46,818 nt of DNA from CAVDWX01 sp963612735 (GTDB taxonomy: Bacteria; Bacillota_I; Bacilli_A; RFN20; CAG-826): the NCBI GenBank assembly GCA_963612735.1, contig CAVDWX010000052.1, positions 1 through 46,818 of the forward strand, read 5' to 3'. Shown one piece after another: positions 16,319 to 24,825 of this stretch. Made by a program: the position numbers and the translations under genes. The notes under the pieces were generated by a model. That model saw only the letters and a list, made by a program, of their open reading frames with translations, was not told the origin of the DNA and did not search any database. Positions within the stretch are counted from its first letter, which is position 1; the number at the start of each line of letters is the position of its first letter.

Positions 16319-17364
16319 TATTTGATAACTTCCTTATCTTTAATTATGGTTCCTTTGTCTAATTTAATAAAAGGACCAACCTCATTATTTGAACCAACAA
16401 TAACATCATCTAAATAAGCTGAATAAATGTGGTTATCGTCTTTAATTGAGGAATCGTTAATAACAACGTTTGGTCCTATAATATTTGCTTCACCAATTAT
16501 TGTATTTCCTAAAATAGTAGTATTAGGATGAATAATGGTATCTTTTTCAATCTTCACGTTTGGGGAAATATAAGTAGTATCAGGATCTTCAATAGAAACT
16601 CCAGATAACATCAAAGCATTATTCACTCTTTTTCGAATTACCTTTGCAGCGTAGGCTAATTGAATACGATCATTAACTCCAAACATTTCCGTAGCGTCTT
16701 CAACTACATAAGTTCCTACTTTTTTCTTGTTACTAACAAACATTTCAACAAGATCAGTAAGATAATATTCTTGTTGGGAATTATTGTTTTTAAGATCAGA
16801 TAGATAAGCGAACAATAGTTCATTATCCATCACATAAATGCCAGTATTAACTTCCGTTATTTCTCTTTCAAAATCAGAGCAATCTTTATCTTCTCGAATA
16901 GCAATGATTCGATTAGATGGTTTTTCTCTTACAATTCTTCCATAACCTTTAGGGTTTTCTAGCACCGCTGAAACACAAGTTAGTTTATTATTTGTTCTTT
17001 CATGAATTTTAAAAACATTTTGTAATGTTTCAGTTGTAATTAAGGGAGTGTCACCACAAACAATCAATGTAGCCCCTTTTTTATCTTCTAAAATAGATGA
17101 AGCTTGTTTAACAGCGTGGCCTGTACCTAATATTTCATGTTGCCAAACCACTTCAGCGTCATTCTCCACTAATTTTTGAGTGACTTCGCCACCAAAACCA
17201 ACAACAACAACAATGTTCGATAATGAAAGTGGCTTAATCGCATCGAGAACATAGTTAACAAGTGGTTTTCCTAATATTGGATAAGCAACTTTTGAATGGC
17301 TAGGATCCCGAGATTTCATTCTCGTTCCCTTTCCTGCGGCTAAAACAATTGCGTAGCGTTCCAT
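16318..17364 (-). CDS. glmU: UDP-N-acetylglucosamine pyrophosphorylase, GlmU lacking the acetyltransferase half
   Basis: 348 residues against ~455 for full GlmU. The uridyltransferase domain is complete: LAAGKGTRMKS loop, lysine region SKVAYPILGKP, LGTGHAVKQA, GDTPLI, INTG-equivalent VNTGIYVMD, and YYLTDLVE. It is followed by a partial left-handed beta-helix (~250-330) that stops after VGPFIKLDKGTIIKD, just before the acetyl-CoA and catalytic His region of E. coli GlmU. The Arg-Leu-Arg substrate motif is also replaced by KLD. The next gene starts over the stop and is unrelated, so no frameshift is hidden downstream. It should convert GlcNAc-1-phosphate and UTP to UDP-GlcNAc for peptidoglycan but cannot acetylate GlcN-1-phosphate itself. 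Confidence 0.9.
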   Translation of the reverse strand: MERYAIVLAAGKGTRMKSRDPSHSKVAYPILGKPLVNYVLDAIKPLSLSNIVVVVGFGGEVTQKLVENDAEVVWQHEILGTGHAVKQASSILEDKKGATLIVCGDTPLITTETLQNVFKIHERTNNKLTCVSAVLENPKGYGRIVREKPSNRIIAIREDKDCSDFEREITEVNTGIYVMDNELLFAYLSDLKNNNSQQEYYLTDLVEMFVSNKKKVGTYVVEDATEMFGVNDRIQLAYAAKVIRKRVNNALMLSGVSIEDPDTTYISPNVKIEKDTIIHPNTTILGNTIIGEANIIGPNVVINDSSIKDDNHIYSAYLDDVIVGSNNEVGPFIKLDKGTIIKDKEVIK

Positions 17365-17374
17365 ATTTTCCCCT

Positions 17375-18232
17375 TTATTTTTTAATTTTAGTTAATTCAA
17401 CTCGATAAAAGTCATCAAGTTTTTTAGCGATATTAATTAATTCTTTTTTATTCCTAGATAAAGCAAATACACTGGCTCCAGAACCTGACATTAAAACTAA
17501 ATTTAAACCAAAATCTTTGAGTTTTGCTTTGATTTCGCTAATTTCTGGATTGATTTTCATAGCGGGTTCTTCTAAAGAATTGCCAATTGATTCTGCAAGT
17601 AAAGCATCGTTTCCTTCTTTTAACGCTTGTATCACTTTATCGATGTCATATGTCTTTAAAGTTAGTGTATCTCCAACAGCAAAAACTTCTTTCGTGGAAT
17701 TACCGCTTTTCGGCATAATAATTAAAACATAATGATCGCCATTAACAGTTATAGGTTCAATTAATTCCCCTTTGCCCTTACATCGAGCTGGAACATTTTT
17801 GATAAAGAAAGGAACATCCGCTCCGATAGTTTCTCCAATCGTTAACAAATCTTCCTCGCTAGCATTAAGTTTAAGCATTTTATTAATACCGAGCATAGTA
17901 AATGCAGCATTAGAAGAGCCTCCGCCCAATCCAGCTTGAAGAGGAATTACTTTATGAATAAAGATTCTAAATTTTGTATCAAAATGATATTTATCAGCAA
18001 GTTTTCCAATAGCGTTCGTGGCTAAATTATATTTAATGACACCTGTAGAAAAATCATCACAAGTAATAAAATTATCTCCGCCTTTCGTGGAAAATTTTTC
18101 AATAATTACAGAGTCATGTAATTCTAAAGGAAGCATAACAGTATCAAGTTCATGATAACCGTCGCTTCTTTTATCAATAACATTTAACGCAATATTAATT
18201 TTGGCATAACTTTTAATTACTAATTTCTTCAT
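17375..18232 (-). CDS. ispE: 4-diphosphocytidyl-2-C-methyl-D-erythritol kinase
   Basis: 285 residues from the ATG at 18232. A TTG at 18247 would add five residues, but the sequence from MKKLVIKSYAKINIALNV is the family N-terminus. GHMP-kinase motifs are present: PLQAGLGGGSSNAA (ATP loop) and MSGSGASVFAL near the C-terminus. It phosphorylates CDP-methylerythritol in the non-mevalonate isoprenoid pathway. Its place between rsmA and glmU follows the Bacillus order rnmV-ksgA-...-ispE-...-glmU with the sporulation genes missing. Isoprenoid precursors are needed for the undecaprenyl carrier used with UDP-GlcNAc made by the next gene. Confidence 0.96.
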   Translation of the reverse strand: MKKLVIKSYAKINIALNVIDKRSDGYHELDTVMLPLELHDSVIIEKFSTKGGDNFITCDDFSTGVIKYNLATNAIGKLADKYHFDTKFRIFIHKVIPLQAGLGGGSSNAAFTMLGINKMLKLNASEEDLLTIGETIGADVPFFIKNVPARCKGKGELIEPITVNGDHYVLIIMPKSGNSTKEVFAVGDTLTLKTYDIDKVIQALKEGNDALLAESIGNSLEEPAMKINPEISEIKAKLKDFGLNLVLMSGSGASVFALSRNKKELINIAKKLDDFYRVELTKIKK

Positions 18233-18250
18233 ATTTATTACCTGCAATAA

Positions 18251-19075
18251 TTATAAATTATTCTCTATTTTTTTCATTAGTGAATATAATTTAACATAAT
18301 CTTGAATGACTATTTCTTCAGGACGTTTGTTTTCTTTAATATCACATTCTTTTAAAATCAGTTTTGCCTTTTCTTTGTCTTTTAAAAGATTGCTTAAATT
18401 ATTAAGAATTGTTTTTCTTCGATTAATAAATAAAGGTTTACAAAACTTATATATATCAATAACTTCTTTTTTATCGACATTGTCAAAGCTTGTAAAAGCA
18501 AACACTAATGAATTGCATTTAGGTTGAGGATAAAACGAACCTGGTTTTACTACTAGAAGCTTTTTAATATCCCCTAATAGATGAATCAATATTGAAAGTG
18601 GTCCATAATCTTTACCTGAGGTGGCACTAATTCTTTCATAAGCTTCTAACTGGGACATCAAAACCATCTTTTTAACGTTTAGTGCGTTGATTAATAAATA
18701 AACAATGAGTTCGCTAGTAATGTTATAGGGTAGATTACCTATTATTTTAGTGTAATTGGAAACATCTACTTTTCTAATATCATTACAAATTATATGTATA
18801 TTATTATTCTCTTGATATATAACCTTTAAAAAATTAGTCATTCTTTCATCAATATCGATAACATCGATAGAATTTGAATAAATTGAAAGAAAATGAGTAA
18901 GCGATCCTAAGCCTGGCCCAATTTCAAGTATTATATCATTCTCTTTAATATCAAGATTAGAAACAATATCAGAACAAATTTTAGGTTCAAGCAAAAAATT
19001 TTGTCCGTAATCTTTATCCGGATTAAGCGATGATCTATTAATAATTTCAAAAACGTTACTTCTCGATATTTCCAT
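18251..19075 (-). CDS. rsmA: 16S rRNA dimethyladenosine transferase
   Basis: 274 residues. SAM-binding motif I is ILEIGPGLGSLTHFL, the catalytic motif IV is NLPYNI, and the N-terminus carries DYGQNFLLEP, all typical of KsgA/RsmA. It dimethylates two adjacent adenines at the 3' end of 16S rRNA during 30S maturation. Its start overlaps the end of the RNase M5 gene by 20 bases, as in Bacillus, indicating co-translation. Confidence 0.97.
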   Translation of the reverse strand: MEISRSNVFEIINRSSLNPDKDYGQNFLLEPKICSDIVSNLDIKENDIILEIGPGLGSLTHFLSIYSNSIDVIDIDERMTNFLKVIYQENNNIHIICNDIRKVDVSNYTKIIGNLPYNITSELIVYLLINALNVKKMVLMSQLEAYERISATSGKDYGPLSILIHLLGDIKKLLVVKPGSFYPQPKCNSLVFAFTSFDNVDKKEVIDIYKFCKPLFINRRKTILNNLSNLLKDKEKAKLILKECDIKENKRPEEIVIQDYVKLYSLMKKIENNL

Positions 19076-19610
19076 AATATTCTTTAACCAATTCTTCTAA
19101 CCTATTATAAGAGATATTTAAATAATTTATGTATTTTAAAAAGTGTTTTCCGTTACATGATGGAATGGAAAGATTTTGCATAATATAAAAGCGACAATTG
19201 TTAGATTGCCCTTCAACGAGGTTTAAGCGATATAAGTCTAAAGTAGAGATATTACCAATGGGTGGCTTGTCCATTCTAATGTAAGGTTTTAAAATTTTGA
19301 TAATTTCTTCTTTGTTGGCTTCCGCGACACCATGTTTATTTTTCTTATTACAAGCATTAATATCAATGTATACATTAACAATATTATCGATATTATCGTT
19401 AATTTTATTTCTTATTATATTACCTGCATTATCGCTATCAGAAAAGACAATAAAACGATAATCATTTTTATAACGTTTAATAAAATTAAGCAATTCACCA
19501 CTTACTTCAAGTCCGTTTGTAGTTAAAAAGAAAGAATCTATGAAAGTGGACAAAAAAGCAACATCTTGTTTGCCTTCAACTATCAAAAATCCATCAACCA
19601 CAAATTTCAT
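19056..19610 (-). CDS. rnmV: Ribonuclease M5
   Basis: 184 residues with a TOPRIM fold: Glu in FLIVEGKQDVAFL at the start and the DSDNAG metal motif (IVFSDSDNAGNIIRNKI) about 60 residues on. It matures 5S rRNA in Bacillota. It is transcribed 3 bases after tatD and overlaps rsmA, the same order as in Bacillus subtilis. Confidence 0.94.
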   Translation of the reverse strand: MKFVVDGFLIVEGKQDVAFLSTFIDSFFLTTNGLEVSGELLNFIKRYKNDYRFIVFSDSDNAGNIIRNKINDNIDNIVNVYIDINACNKKNKHGVAEANKEEIIKILKPYIRMDKPPIGNISTLDLYRLNLVEGQSNNCRFYIMQNLSIPSCNGKHFLKYINYLNISYNRLEELVKEYYGNIEK

Positions 19611-19613
19611 AAT

Positions 19614-20384
19614 TTACACGTGGAACAATTCACAAGCATTCTTAAATAATATATCCTCAATATGCTTTTTTCCTTCGCTTCTTAGACTAGCAATCATATC
19701 TAAAACAAGGGCAATATTTTTAGGAACATTTATAGTTCCTCTAAGAGGATGAGGAGATAAATAAGGACAATCTGTTTCAATTAATAATCTATTTAAAGGA
19801 ACATCTTCAGCCACTTCTTTTGGGGTTTTAGCGTTAGTAAAAGTAAGTGGCCCACCTAAAGAAATATATAACCCTAAATTCATAAAACTATTAAGCATTT
19901 CACTACTTCCTGAATAACAGTGCATAATACCTTTATATAAAGGATGACATTCTTTTAGAACTTCTAAACAATCATTAACAGCATCGCGATTATGTATACA
20001 AATTGGTAGTTTATAAAAATTAGCTAATTTAATTTGTTTTTTAAAATATTCTTTTTGAAGATTTCTTTTATCTTCTTCTTTAATCCAGTGATAATCTAGA
20101 CCAATTTCACCAATAGCAACAACCTTAGGATGAGTTGCATATTTCTTAAAGAAGTTTTCAACTTCATTTTCTTCTAAATTAAATATTTCAGTTGGATGAA
20201 AGCCTATCGCGGCATAGCAGCAATCATATTGTTCCGCTATTTTTATCGCAAGTAAGGATGATTTTTCATCCCAACCAACCACTAAGAAGCGTGTAACGCC
20301 GACTTTTTGAGCATCTAAAATATGTTGTTCAATATTAGGATAAAGTTCATCGCTATTTAAATGACAGTGAGTATCGAATATCAT
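19614..20384 (-). CDS. tatD: TatD-family metal-dependent hydrolase
   Basis: 256 residues. Metal ligands are visible: DTHCHL at the N-terminus, GEIGLDYHW (Glu), ICIHNRDA (His), MHCYSGS (His) and LIETDCPYLSP (Asp). The family is a TIM-barrel nuclease/deoxyribonuclease; bacillar members are called YabD. It starts 1 base after the end of mnmE and sits in the conserved tatD-rnmV-rsmA block. Its exact substrate in cells of this type is not certain. Confidence 0.94.
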   Translation of the reverse strand: MIFDTHCHLNSDELYPNIEQHILDAQKVGVTRFLVVGWDEKSSLLAIKIAEQYDCCYAAIGFHPTEIFNLEENEVENFFKKYATHPKVVAIGEIGLDYHWIKEEDKRNLQKEYFKKQIKLANFYKLPICIHNRDAVNDCLEVLKECHPLYKGIMHCYSGSSEMLNSFMNLGLYISLGGPLTFTNAKTPKEVAEDVPLNRLLIETDCPYLSPHPLRGTINVPKNIALVLDMIASLRSEGKKHIEDILFKNACELFHV

Positions 20385-20385
20385 C

Positions 20386-21714
20386 TTATTTTCCTACACA
20401 AAATCGAGAAAAGATTTCTTTAGAGATATCTTTTGTGTTTTTTTCTCCTAATATTTCTAAAACAGCATCATATGCTTTCATAATTGATACCGATATAAGA
20501 TCTATTGGTAAATCATTAATCGCGTCTTCTTTTGCTTTTTCTAATGAATTTTTAACATTTTTTAATAATCCTAATTGTCGAGCGTTATTTAATGAAGGTT
20601 TATTTAATGCAACATTATCAATTCCAAGAGTTTTAAAAATTTCATCGATTAAAGGTTTTATATCGTTGTTAGATGCAGAAATATAAATATGTTCATTGTC
20701 TTTGGTTTTGATTTTATCTAACTTGTTATAAACAATGATTCGCTTTGTATTTTTAGTTAAATCTAATATTTCTTCATCCTCTTTGCCAAGCGCCTCGCTA
20801 GCGTCAAAAACAAGAATAACAATATCCGCTTTTTTAATAGTTTCTAACGATTTATTCACTCCGATATTTTCCACAACATCAGTGGATTCTCTAATGCCAG
20901 CGGTATCTAATAAATGAAAAACAATACCGTTGATATTAACATCACCTTCTACGACATCTCTAGTTGTACCTGGAATAGAGGTAACGATAGCTTTATCTTC
21001 TCCAATAAAAGCGTTTAATAACGAAGATTTACCAACATTAGGTTTTCCTACAATTGCAACATTAACTCCATTAGTAATGATAATAGCTTTATTAGTGTCA
21101 CTAATTAAATTATTAACATCATTAATTATTCCCGTAGTAGTCTTAATTATTAATTCTTTATTAGCCACTTCTATATCTTCATATTCAGGATAATCGATAT
21201 TGACTTCAATAAGCGCTAAGATGTCCGCGATTTTCTTTTTAAAGTTATAAATCAAAGAAGAAGTAGAGCCGTCTAATGATTTCATTGATAAATCTTTAGC
21301 TTCAACAGTAGTTGCGTTAATAATATCGTTTATCGCTTCTGCTTGAATTAGATCGATCTTATGATTTAAAAAGGCTCGAGAAGAATATTCTCCATTTGTG
21401 GCATATCTTGCTCCATGCTTAATGAGTAAAGATATAATTTCATTTTCAATTAATAAAGAGCCGTGACATATAATTTCCACTAGGTCTTCTCCTGTAAAAC
21501 TTTTAGGACTTTTATAAATAGCTAAAACAACCTCATCAATAACTTTATCATTGTCGATAATTTTACCGATTAAGAGAGTTCTTTTTTCAATTTTTGTTAT
21601 ATCTAAATTAGAACATTTTGAAACTATAGCAAAAGACTCGTTTCCTGAAACTCGAATAATACCAAGAGCACTTTTTATTGGTGCGGTTGCTAGAGCAACA
21701 ATTGTTTCAAACAT
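20386..21714 (-). CDS. mnmE: tRNA uridine-5-carboxymethylaminomethyl GTPase MnmE
   Basis: 442 residues. The N-terminal folate-binding domain begins MFETIVALATAPIKSALGIIRVSG. A G domain lies inside the helical domain: GKPNVGKSSLLNAF (G1), GTTRD (G2), DTAGIRE (G3) and NKLDK (G4). The invariant C-terminal FCVGK ends the protein with Cys439. With MnmG it modifies the wobble uridine of several tRNAs. The gene stands 45 bases downstream of jag behind a strong hairpin. Confidence 0.98.
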   Translation of the reverse strand: MFETIVALATAPIKSALGIIRVSGNESFAIVSKCSNLDITKIEKRTLLIGKIIDNDKVIDEVVLAIYKSPKSFTGEDLVEIICHGSLLIENEIISLLIKHGARYATNGEYSSRAFLNHKIDLIQAEAINDIINATTVEAKDLSMKSLDGSTSSLIYNFKKKIADILALIEVNIDYPEYEDIEVANKELIIKTTTGIINDVNNLISDTNKAIIITNGVNVAIVGKPNVGKSSLLNAFIGEDKAIVTSIPGTTRDVVEGDVNINGIVFHLLDTAGIRESTDVVENIGVNKSLETIKKADIVILVFDASEALGKEDEEILDLTKNTKRIIVYNKLDKIKTKDNEHIYISASNNDIKPLIDEIFKTLGIDNVALNKPSLNNARQLGLLKNVKNSLEKAKEDAINDLPIDLISVSIMKAYDAVLEILGEKNTKDISKEIFSRFCVGK

Positions 21715-21736
21715 ATTTATCTTCCTTAATTTGAAA

Positions 21737-21754
21737 AGCGCCTTGAACGGCGCT
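21737..21754 (-). terminator. GC-rich hairpin between jag and mnmE (weak terminator or attenuator)
   Basis: On the minus strand AGCGCC-GTTCAA-GGCGCT followed by TTTC. The stem is strong for this AT-rich genome but the T run is short, so partial termination after jag is likely. Confidence 0.55.
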
Positions 21755-21759
21755 AATCA

Positions 21760-22359
21760 TTAATCAACATAGAGAATTTGAACTTGACGGTGCGTTCCTT
21801 CACCAATTGATTCAGTCTTAATGTGATCCATTCCAGCGCAAGCATTATGAATTGCTCTTCTTTCGTCGGCTGGCATTGGTTCAAAAGTGTAAGTCGTCAT
21901 AGTTGTTTGCACCTCTTTAGCAGCACGTCTAGCCATACGAGATAATTTAATGTATTTAGAATCTTTATATCCGTTGATATCGAGTAAAATTCTAAATCTT
22001 TTCTTAAAATGATTACTGACCGCTAATTTGGTGAGTTCATTAATAGCTTGTAAGGTTTGGCCCTTCTTACCAATTAAAATTGGATTATGAGTGGAATCAA
22101 TAGTGATGCGAATGATGTTGTTATCAAGACGAGAAGAGAGTGTACTTTCTATTTCTAAAGAATCAATAACTGAAAGGATATAATCTTCAGCATAACGAAT
22201 TACATCAGACAAATCATAAACATCAATAACAACTTTTTTACTGAATAAACCTTTCTTTTTTTCTTGAACTGAATAAATTAATTCAGAAGCAGGAACACTC
22301 ATTTCATTAGCGGCTAATTCGAGTGCTTCTTCCACTGTTTTTCCGGAATAAGATTTCAT
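21760..22359 (-). CDS. jag: RNA-binding protein Jag/KhpB (SpoIIIJ-associated)
   Basis: 199 residues in three parts: Jag_N domain (MKSYSGKTVEEALELAANEM...KKGLFSKK), a KH domain with ILIGKKGQTLQAINEL, and a C-terminal R3H domain (RRAIHNACAGMDHIKTESIGEG). Jag/KhpB binds RNA, and in Gram-positive cocci it is tied to cell elongation and division. It directly follows yidC with no gap, the usual arrangement. Confidence 0.96.
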   Translation of the reverse strand: MKSYSGKTVEEALELAANEMSVPASELIYSVQEKKKGLFSKKVVIDVYDLSDVIRYAEDYILSVIDSLEIESTLSSRLDNNIIRITIDSTHNPILIGKKGQTLQAINELTKLAVSNHFKKRFRILLDINGYKDSKYIKLSRMARRAAKEVQTTMTTYTFEPMPADERRAIHNACAGMDHIKTESIGEGTHRQVQILYVD

Positions 22360-23922
22360 TTATTTATTTGCTCCTTTTTTCTTTTTCTTTGACATAATGC
22401 TTTGAGTAATGAGAGTTTGTGCAATAGAGAACAAAGCGCCCACTAACCAATAAATACCCATAGCCGAGGCAAGCGAGAAGCCCATCACAATGATCATGAT
22501 GAGCATGATATAGGTAAACCATTTCATCTTATTATCTTGTTGTTTTTGATTTGGATTCTTGCCTAATTTAGCTACAGATTTAGCTTTGCGTTTTTGCATG
22601 AATTGAGGAAGTAGCATGGAGACTGTCTGCGCTAACGACATAAGAATGAATAGTACCAAGGCTGTCCAAGCGCAGTAATTACCTTGTGCTCCCCAGTTAG
22701 CACCTTTAAATAAAGCACTACTAATAGACGCACTTAAATCGAGTCCTAAGAATGAACCGGTAGATAATTCAGCGGATCCACTCAATGCACTCCACACACA
22801 AATAAAGACAGGGAATTGAATAAACATAAACAAGATTGTAATAAATGGATTAACCTTGTTTTTCTTATATAAACGCTGCATTTCCTCAGCCATTTTTTGT
22901 TTTTCGTAATTATTAGTATTAGCGTTTGGATATTTATTTTGAATTTTAGTTATTTCTGGTTGAAGCTCAGTCATCTTAGCGCTGCTTGTAGTTTGTTTAA
23001 ATGTGGCGAGTAGCATTATTAATCTAACAATGATAGTCACAACTACAATTGCTAATAATCTAGACAAAGCTGCACCAGCGCCAGAAAAGGCGATAACTAA
23101 AGAATCAACGCCCCAGGCAATAGGATAGATCAACAAGCCTTCGAGGAAGCCTTTTTTCCAAGCATAACTCCAGCTTTTACCTTCGATATCAACTGCAGTT
23201 TTATTTCCTTCAATACCATACGAACCATAATTCCCATCTTTTGTAGCAATACAAGAACGATAAGAATTAATATATGTATTCATCGACTTTTTATAATAAG
23301 TAATAAAGTCGCTACTCAAACATTTATCAGGGTTTTTGATTGCGTTTTCTACTTGTTTATTATAAATATCCCAATTTTCCCAAATTTTATTATTGCTTTT
23401 AGTGCCAGCGAATTTTAAATAGCCAATAGAATCCGCTCCACCGGGGCTAATAAGTTTATTTAATTCTTCCGCTGTTGAAATTGTTTTACTGCCTAGTGCA
23501 TCTTTTAAAACAACAACATCAAGAATATGGAAATATTCTAAAGTAGAATCATTAGGTGCTTTAATTCCTTCTTTTACAGCTTTATCAATGACTTCTAACA
23601 AACCTTTACGAGATACTTTGTTTGTTTTGGTATTAACGACATAGCCAATATTGTTTTCATAAGAAACATTGAAATAAATATTGTTTCCAGTAACAAATGT
23701 ATATCCAGCATCTGCATCTGCAAGAGTATAAGCGATTTTATCATCGTCGCTCAATTTATTGTATTCGTCAGCACTAATATAGTTAGTAACTCCATTATCA
23801 TAGGCATAAAGCATATGTGCTTTGTCATCAACAGAGCAAAAAGAAGCGGTGCACCCACTTAATACAGTGGCACCAATCAGCAAAACCAAGGCTCCTAAAC
23901 CTAATTTTGTTTTTCTTTTCAT
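22360..23922 (-). CDS. yidC: Membrane protein insertase YidC (lipoprotein type) with long extracytoplasmic domain
   Basis: 520 residues, about twice the length of Bacillus SpoIIIJ. A lipoprotein signal ends at the lipobox LSGC (Cys24). Residues ~25-245 form a soluble extracytoplasmic domain without family motifs. The conserved insertase core follows (~250-500): VVTIIVRLIMLLATFKQTTSSAKMTELQPEI, the cytoplasmic hairpin with EKQKMAEEMQRLYKKNKVNP, then FITILFMFIQFPVFICVWSAL and two further spans. The tail is strongly basic (MSKKKKKGANK), as expected for ribosome contact. It inserts membrane proteins together with or without Sec. It overlaps rnpA by 4 bases. Confidence 0.96.
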   Translation of the reverse strand: MKRKTKLGLGALVLLIGATVLSGCTASFCSVDDKAHMLYAYDNGVTNYISADEYNKLSDDDKIAYTLADADAGYTFVTGNNIYFNVSYENNIGYVVNTKTNKVSRKGLLEVIDKAVKEGIKAPNDSTLEYFHILDVVVLKDALGSKTISTAEELNKLISPGGADSIGYLKFAGTKSNNKIWENWDIYNKQVENAIKNPDKCLSSDFITYYKKSMNTYINSYRSCIATKDGNYGSYGIEGNKTAVDIEGKSWSYAWKKGFLEGLLIYPIAWGVDSLVIAFSGAGAALSRLLAIVVVTIIVRLIMLLATFKQTTSSAKMTELQPEITKIQNKYPNANTNNYEKQKMAEEMQRLYKKNKVNPFITILFMFIQFPVFICVWSALSGSAELSTGSFLGLDLSASISSALFKGANWGAQGNYCAWTALVLFILMSLAQTVSMLLPQFMQKRKAKSVAKLGKNPNQKQQDNKMKWFTYIMLIMIIVMGFSLASAMGIYWLVGALFSIAQTLITQSIMSKKKKKGANK

Positions 23923-24254
23923 TTTAACAATCCTGCCTCATTAATTAAATGTGCAAGCAACTCTTTATTTTGTTCAAACGTTTTATTCAAATAATCATTT
24001 TTAACAATAATAACAAAATCAATATTCCTTTTGTTGTAATCGATAAGAGTGTCGCACATGGATCTAATTTGTCTTCTAATGCGATTGCGAATAACGGCAT
24101 TTCCTAACTTAGTGGAAGCTGAAATACCGACACGAGAATAAGCAAAATCGTTTTCTAAAAAATGAACTATAAACGAGCTACATTTAAGAAAACGTCCGTT
24201 ATGGACTACTTTTTTAAAATCAGTATTCGCTTTTACTCGATTCGCAACCTTCAT
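23919..24254 (-). CDS. rnpA: Ribonuclease P protein component
   Basis: 111 residues, the normal size. The RNA-binding signature GNAVIRNRIRRQIR and the N-terminal FKKVVHNGRF are typical. It binds the RNase P RNA and assists 5' processing of tRNA precursors. Its ATG lies 4 bases after the rpmH stop. Confidence 0.97.
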   Translation of the reverse strand: MKVANRVKANTDFKKVVHNGRFLKCSSFIVHFLENDFAYSRVGISASTKLGNAVIRNRIRRQIRSMCDTLIDYNKRNIDFVIIVKNDYLNKTFEQNKELLAHLINEAGLLK

Positions 24255-24258
24255 TTGA

Positions 24259-24393
24259 TTAAGCGGTTAATCTTGCGCGGCCCTTAGCTCTACGTCTAGC
24301 TAAAACACGACGTCCAGTCGCGGATTTCATACGAGCTCTAAACCCTGCTCGATGGGCATGTTTAATTTTACTAGGTTGATACGTTCTCTTCAT
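24259..24393 (-). CDS. rpmH: 50S ribosomal protein L34
   Basis: 44 residues: MKRTYQPSKIKHAHRAGFR followed by an Arg/Lys/Ala-rich tail ending in ARLTA, the full L34 pattern. A GGAGGAAAA ribosome site precedes the ATG. It is the first gene of the left-arm series and has a strong promoter. Confidence 0.98.
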   Translation of the reverse strand: MKRTYQPSKIKHAHRAGFRARMKSATGRRVLARRRAKGRARLTA

Positions 24394-24425
24394 AAATTTT
24401 CCTCCAAAAACGATATGCAACAAAA

Positions 24426-24455
24426 AGTATACTTGCATTTATAGATAAATGTCAA
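24426..24455 (-). promoter_or_regulatory. rpmH operon promoter
   Basis: On the minus strand TTGACA (24455-24450), an 18-base spacer and TATACT (24431-24426). This is the best consensus promoter in the window. Confidence 0.8.
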
Positions 24456-24825
24456 ACTTTTAACGCACACGCATAACAACGATAGATAATGGCACCATGA
24501 AAACTGTTATATAGCACCGTAAATAAATAACAAAAATTAAATTATCCACAGCAACCAAAAAAGACAAATTTATTATAAATTCAAGAACAATACTAAGTAT
24601 TAGCACATTCGAATTAGCAATTTTAAATCATTTTCCACAAATCAACAAAGTGTGTCAAAGTTATCCACAATTTTATCCACATTTGAAAATTGTTGAAACG
24701 GTGGAAAAGTCCATATAAGAGGATATGACTACATCAAAAATGTGGAAAACTAAAAAACGAATAAGTTTTGATACTTTTAAAATGTGGATTAATCTATAAT
24801 GTTGCTACATAAAAAAGGTAAGGTT
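24456..24825. other. Replication origin, part upstream of dnaA (DnaA-box cluster)
   Basis: The gene-free stretch between rpmH and dnaA is rich in A and T and carries DnaA boxes. Exact TTATCCACA occurs at 24542-24550, 24661-24669 and 24673-24681. One-mismatch boxes are TTTTCCACA at 24631-24639 and, on the minus strand, 24749-24741, plus TAATCCACA at 24791-24783. The last lies within the dnaA promoter and may mediate autorepression. Gene direction switches here, as expected for bidirectional replication. Confidence 0.9.
24795..24800 (+). promoter_or_regulatory. dnaA -10 element
   Basis: A perfect TATAAT whose end overlaps the ATG at 24799. Its position implies transcription from ~24807, which rules out the ATG at 24799 as the start codon. 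A -35 is not clear: TTGATA at 24768-24773 is 21 bases away. Confidence 0.6.

Noticed and set aside
20735..21193. Plus-strand frames opposite mnmE
   Set aside because: They mirror the codon pattern of the real mnmE gene and have no start signals.
24799..24825. Upstream ATG as dnaA start
   Set aside because: It overlaps the TATAAT -10 box and lacks a ribosome site; ATG 24826 has one and begins the usual DnaA sequence.
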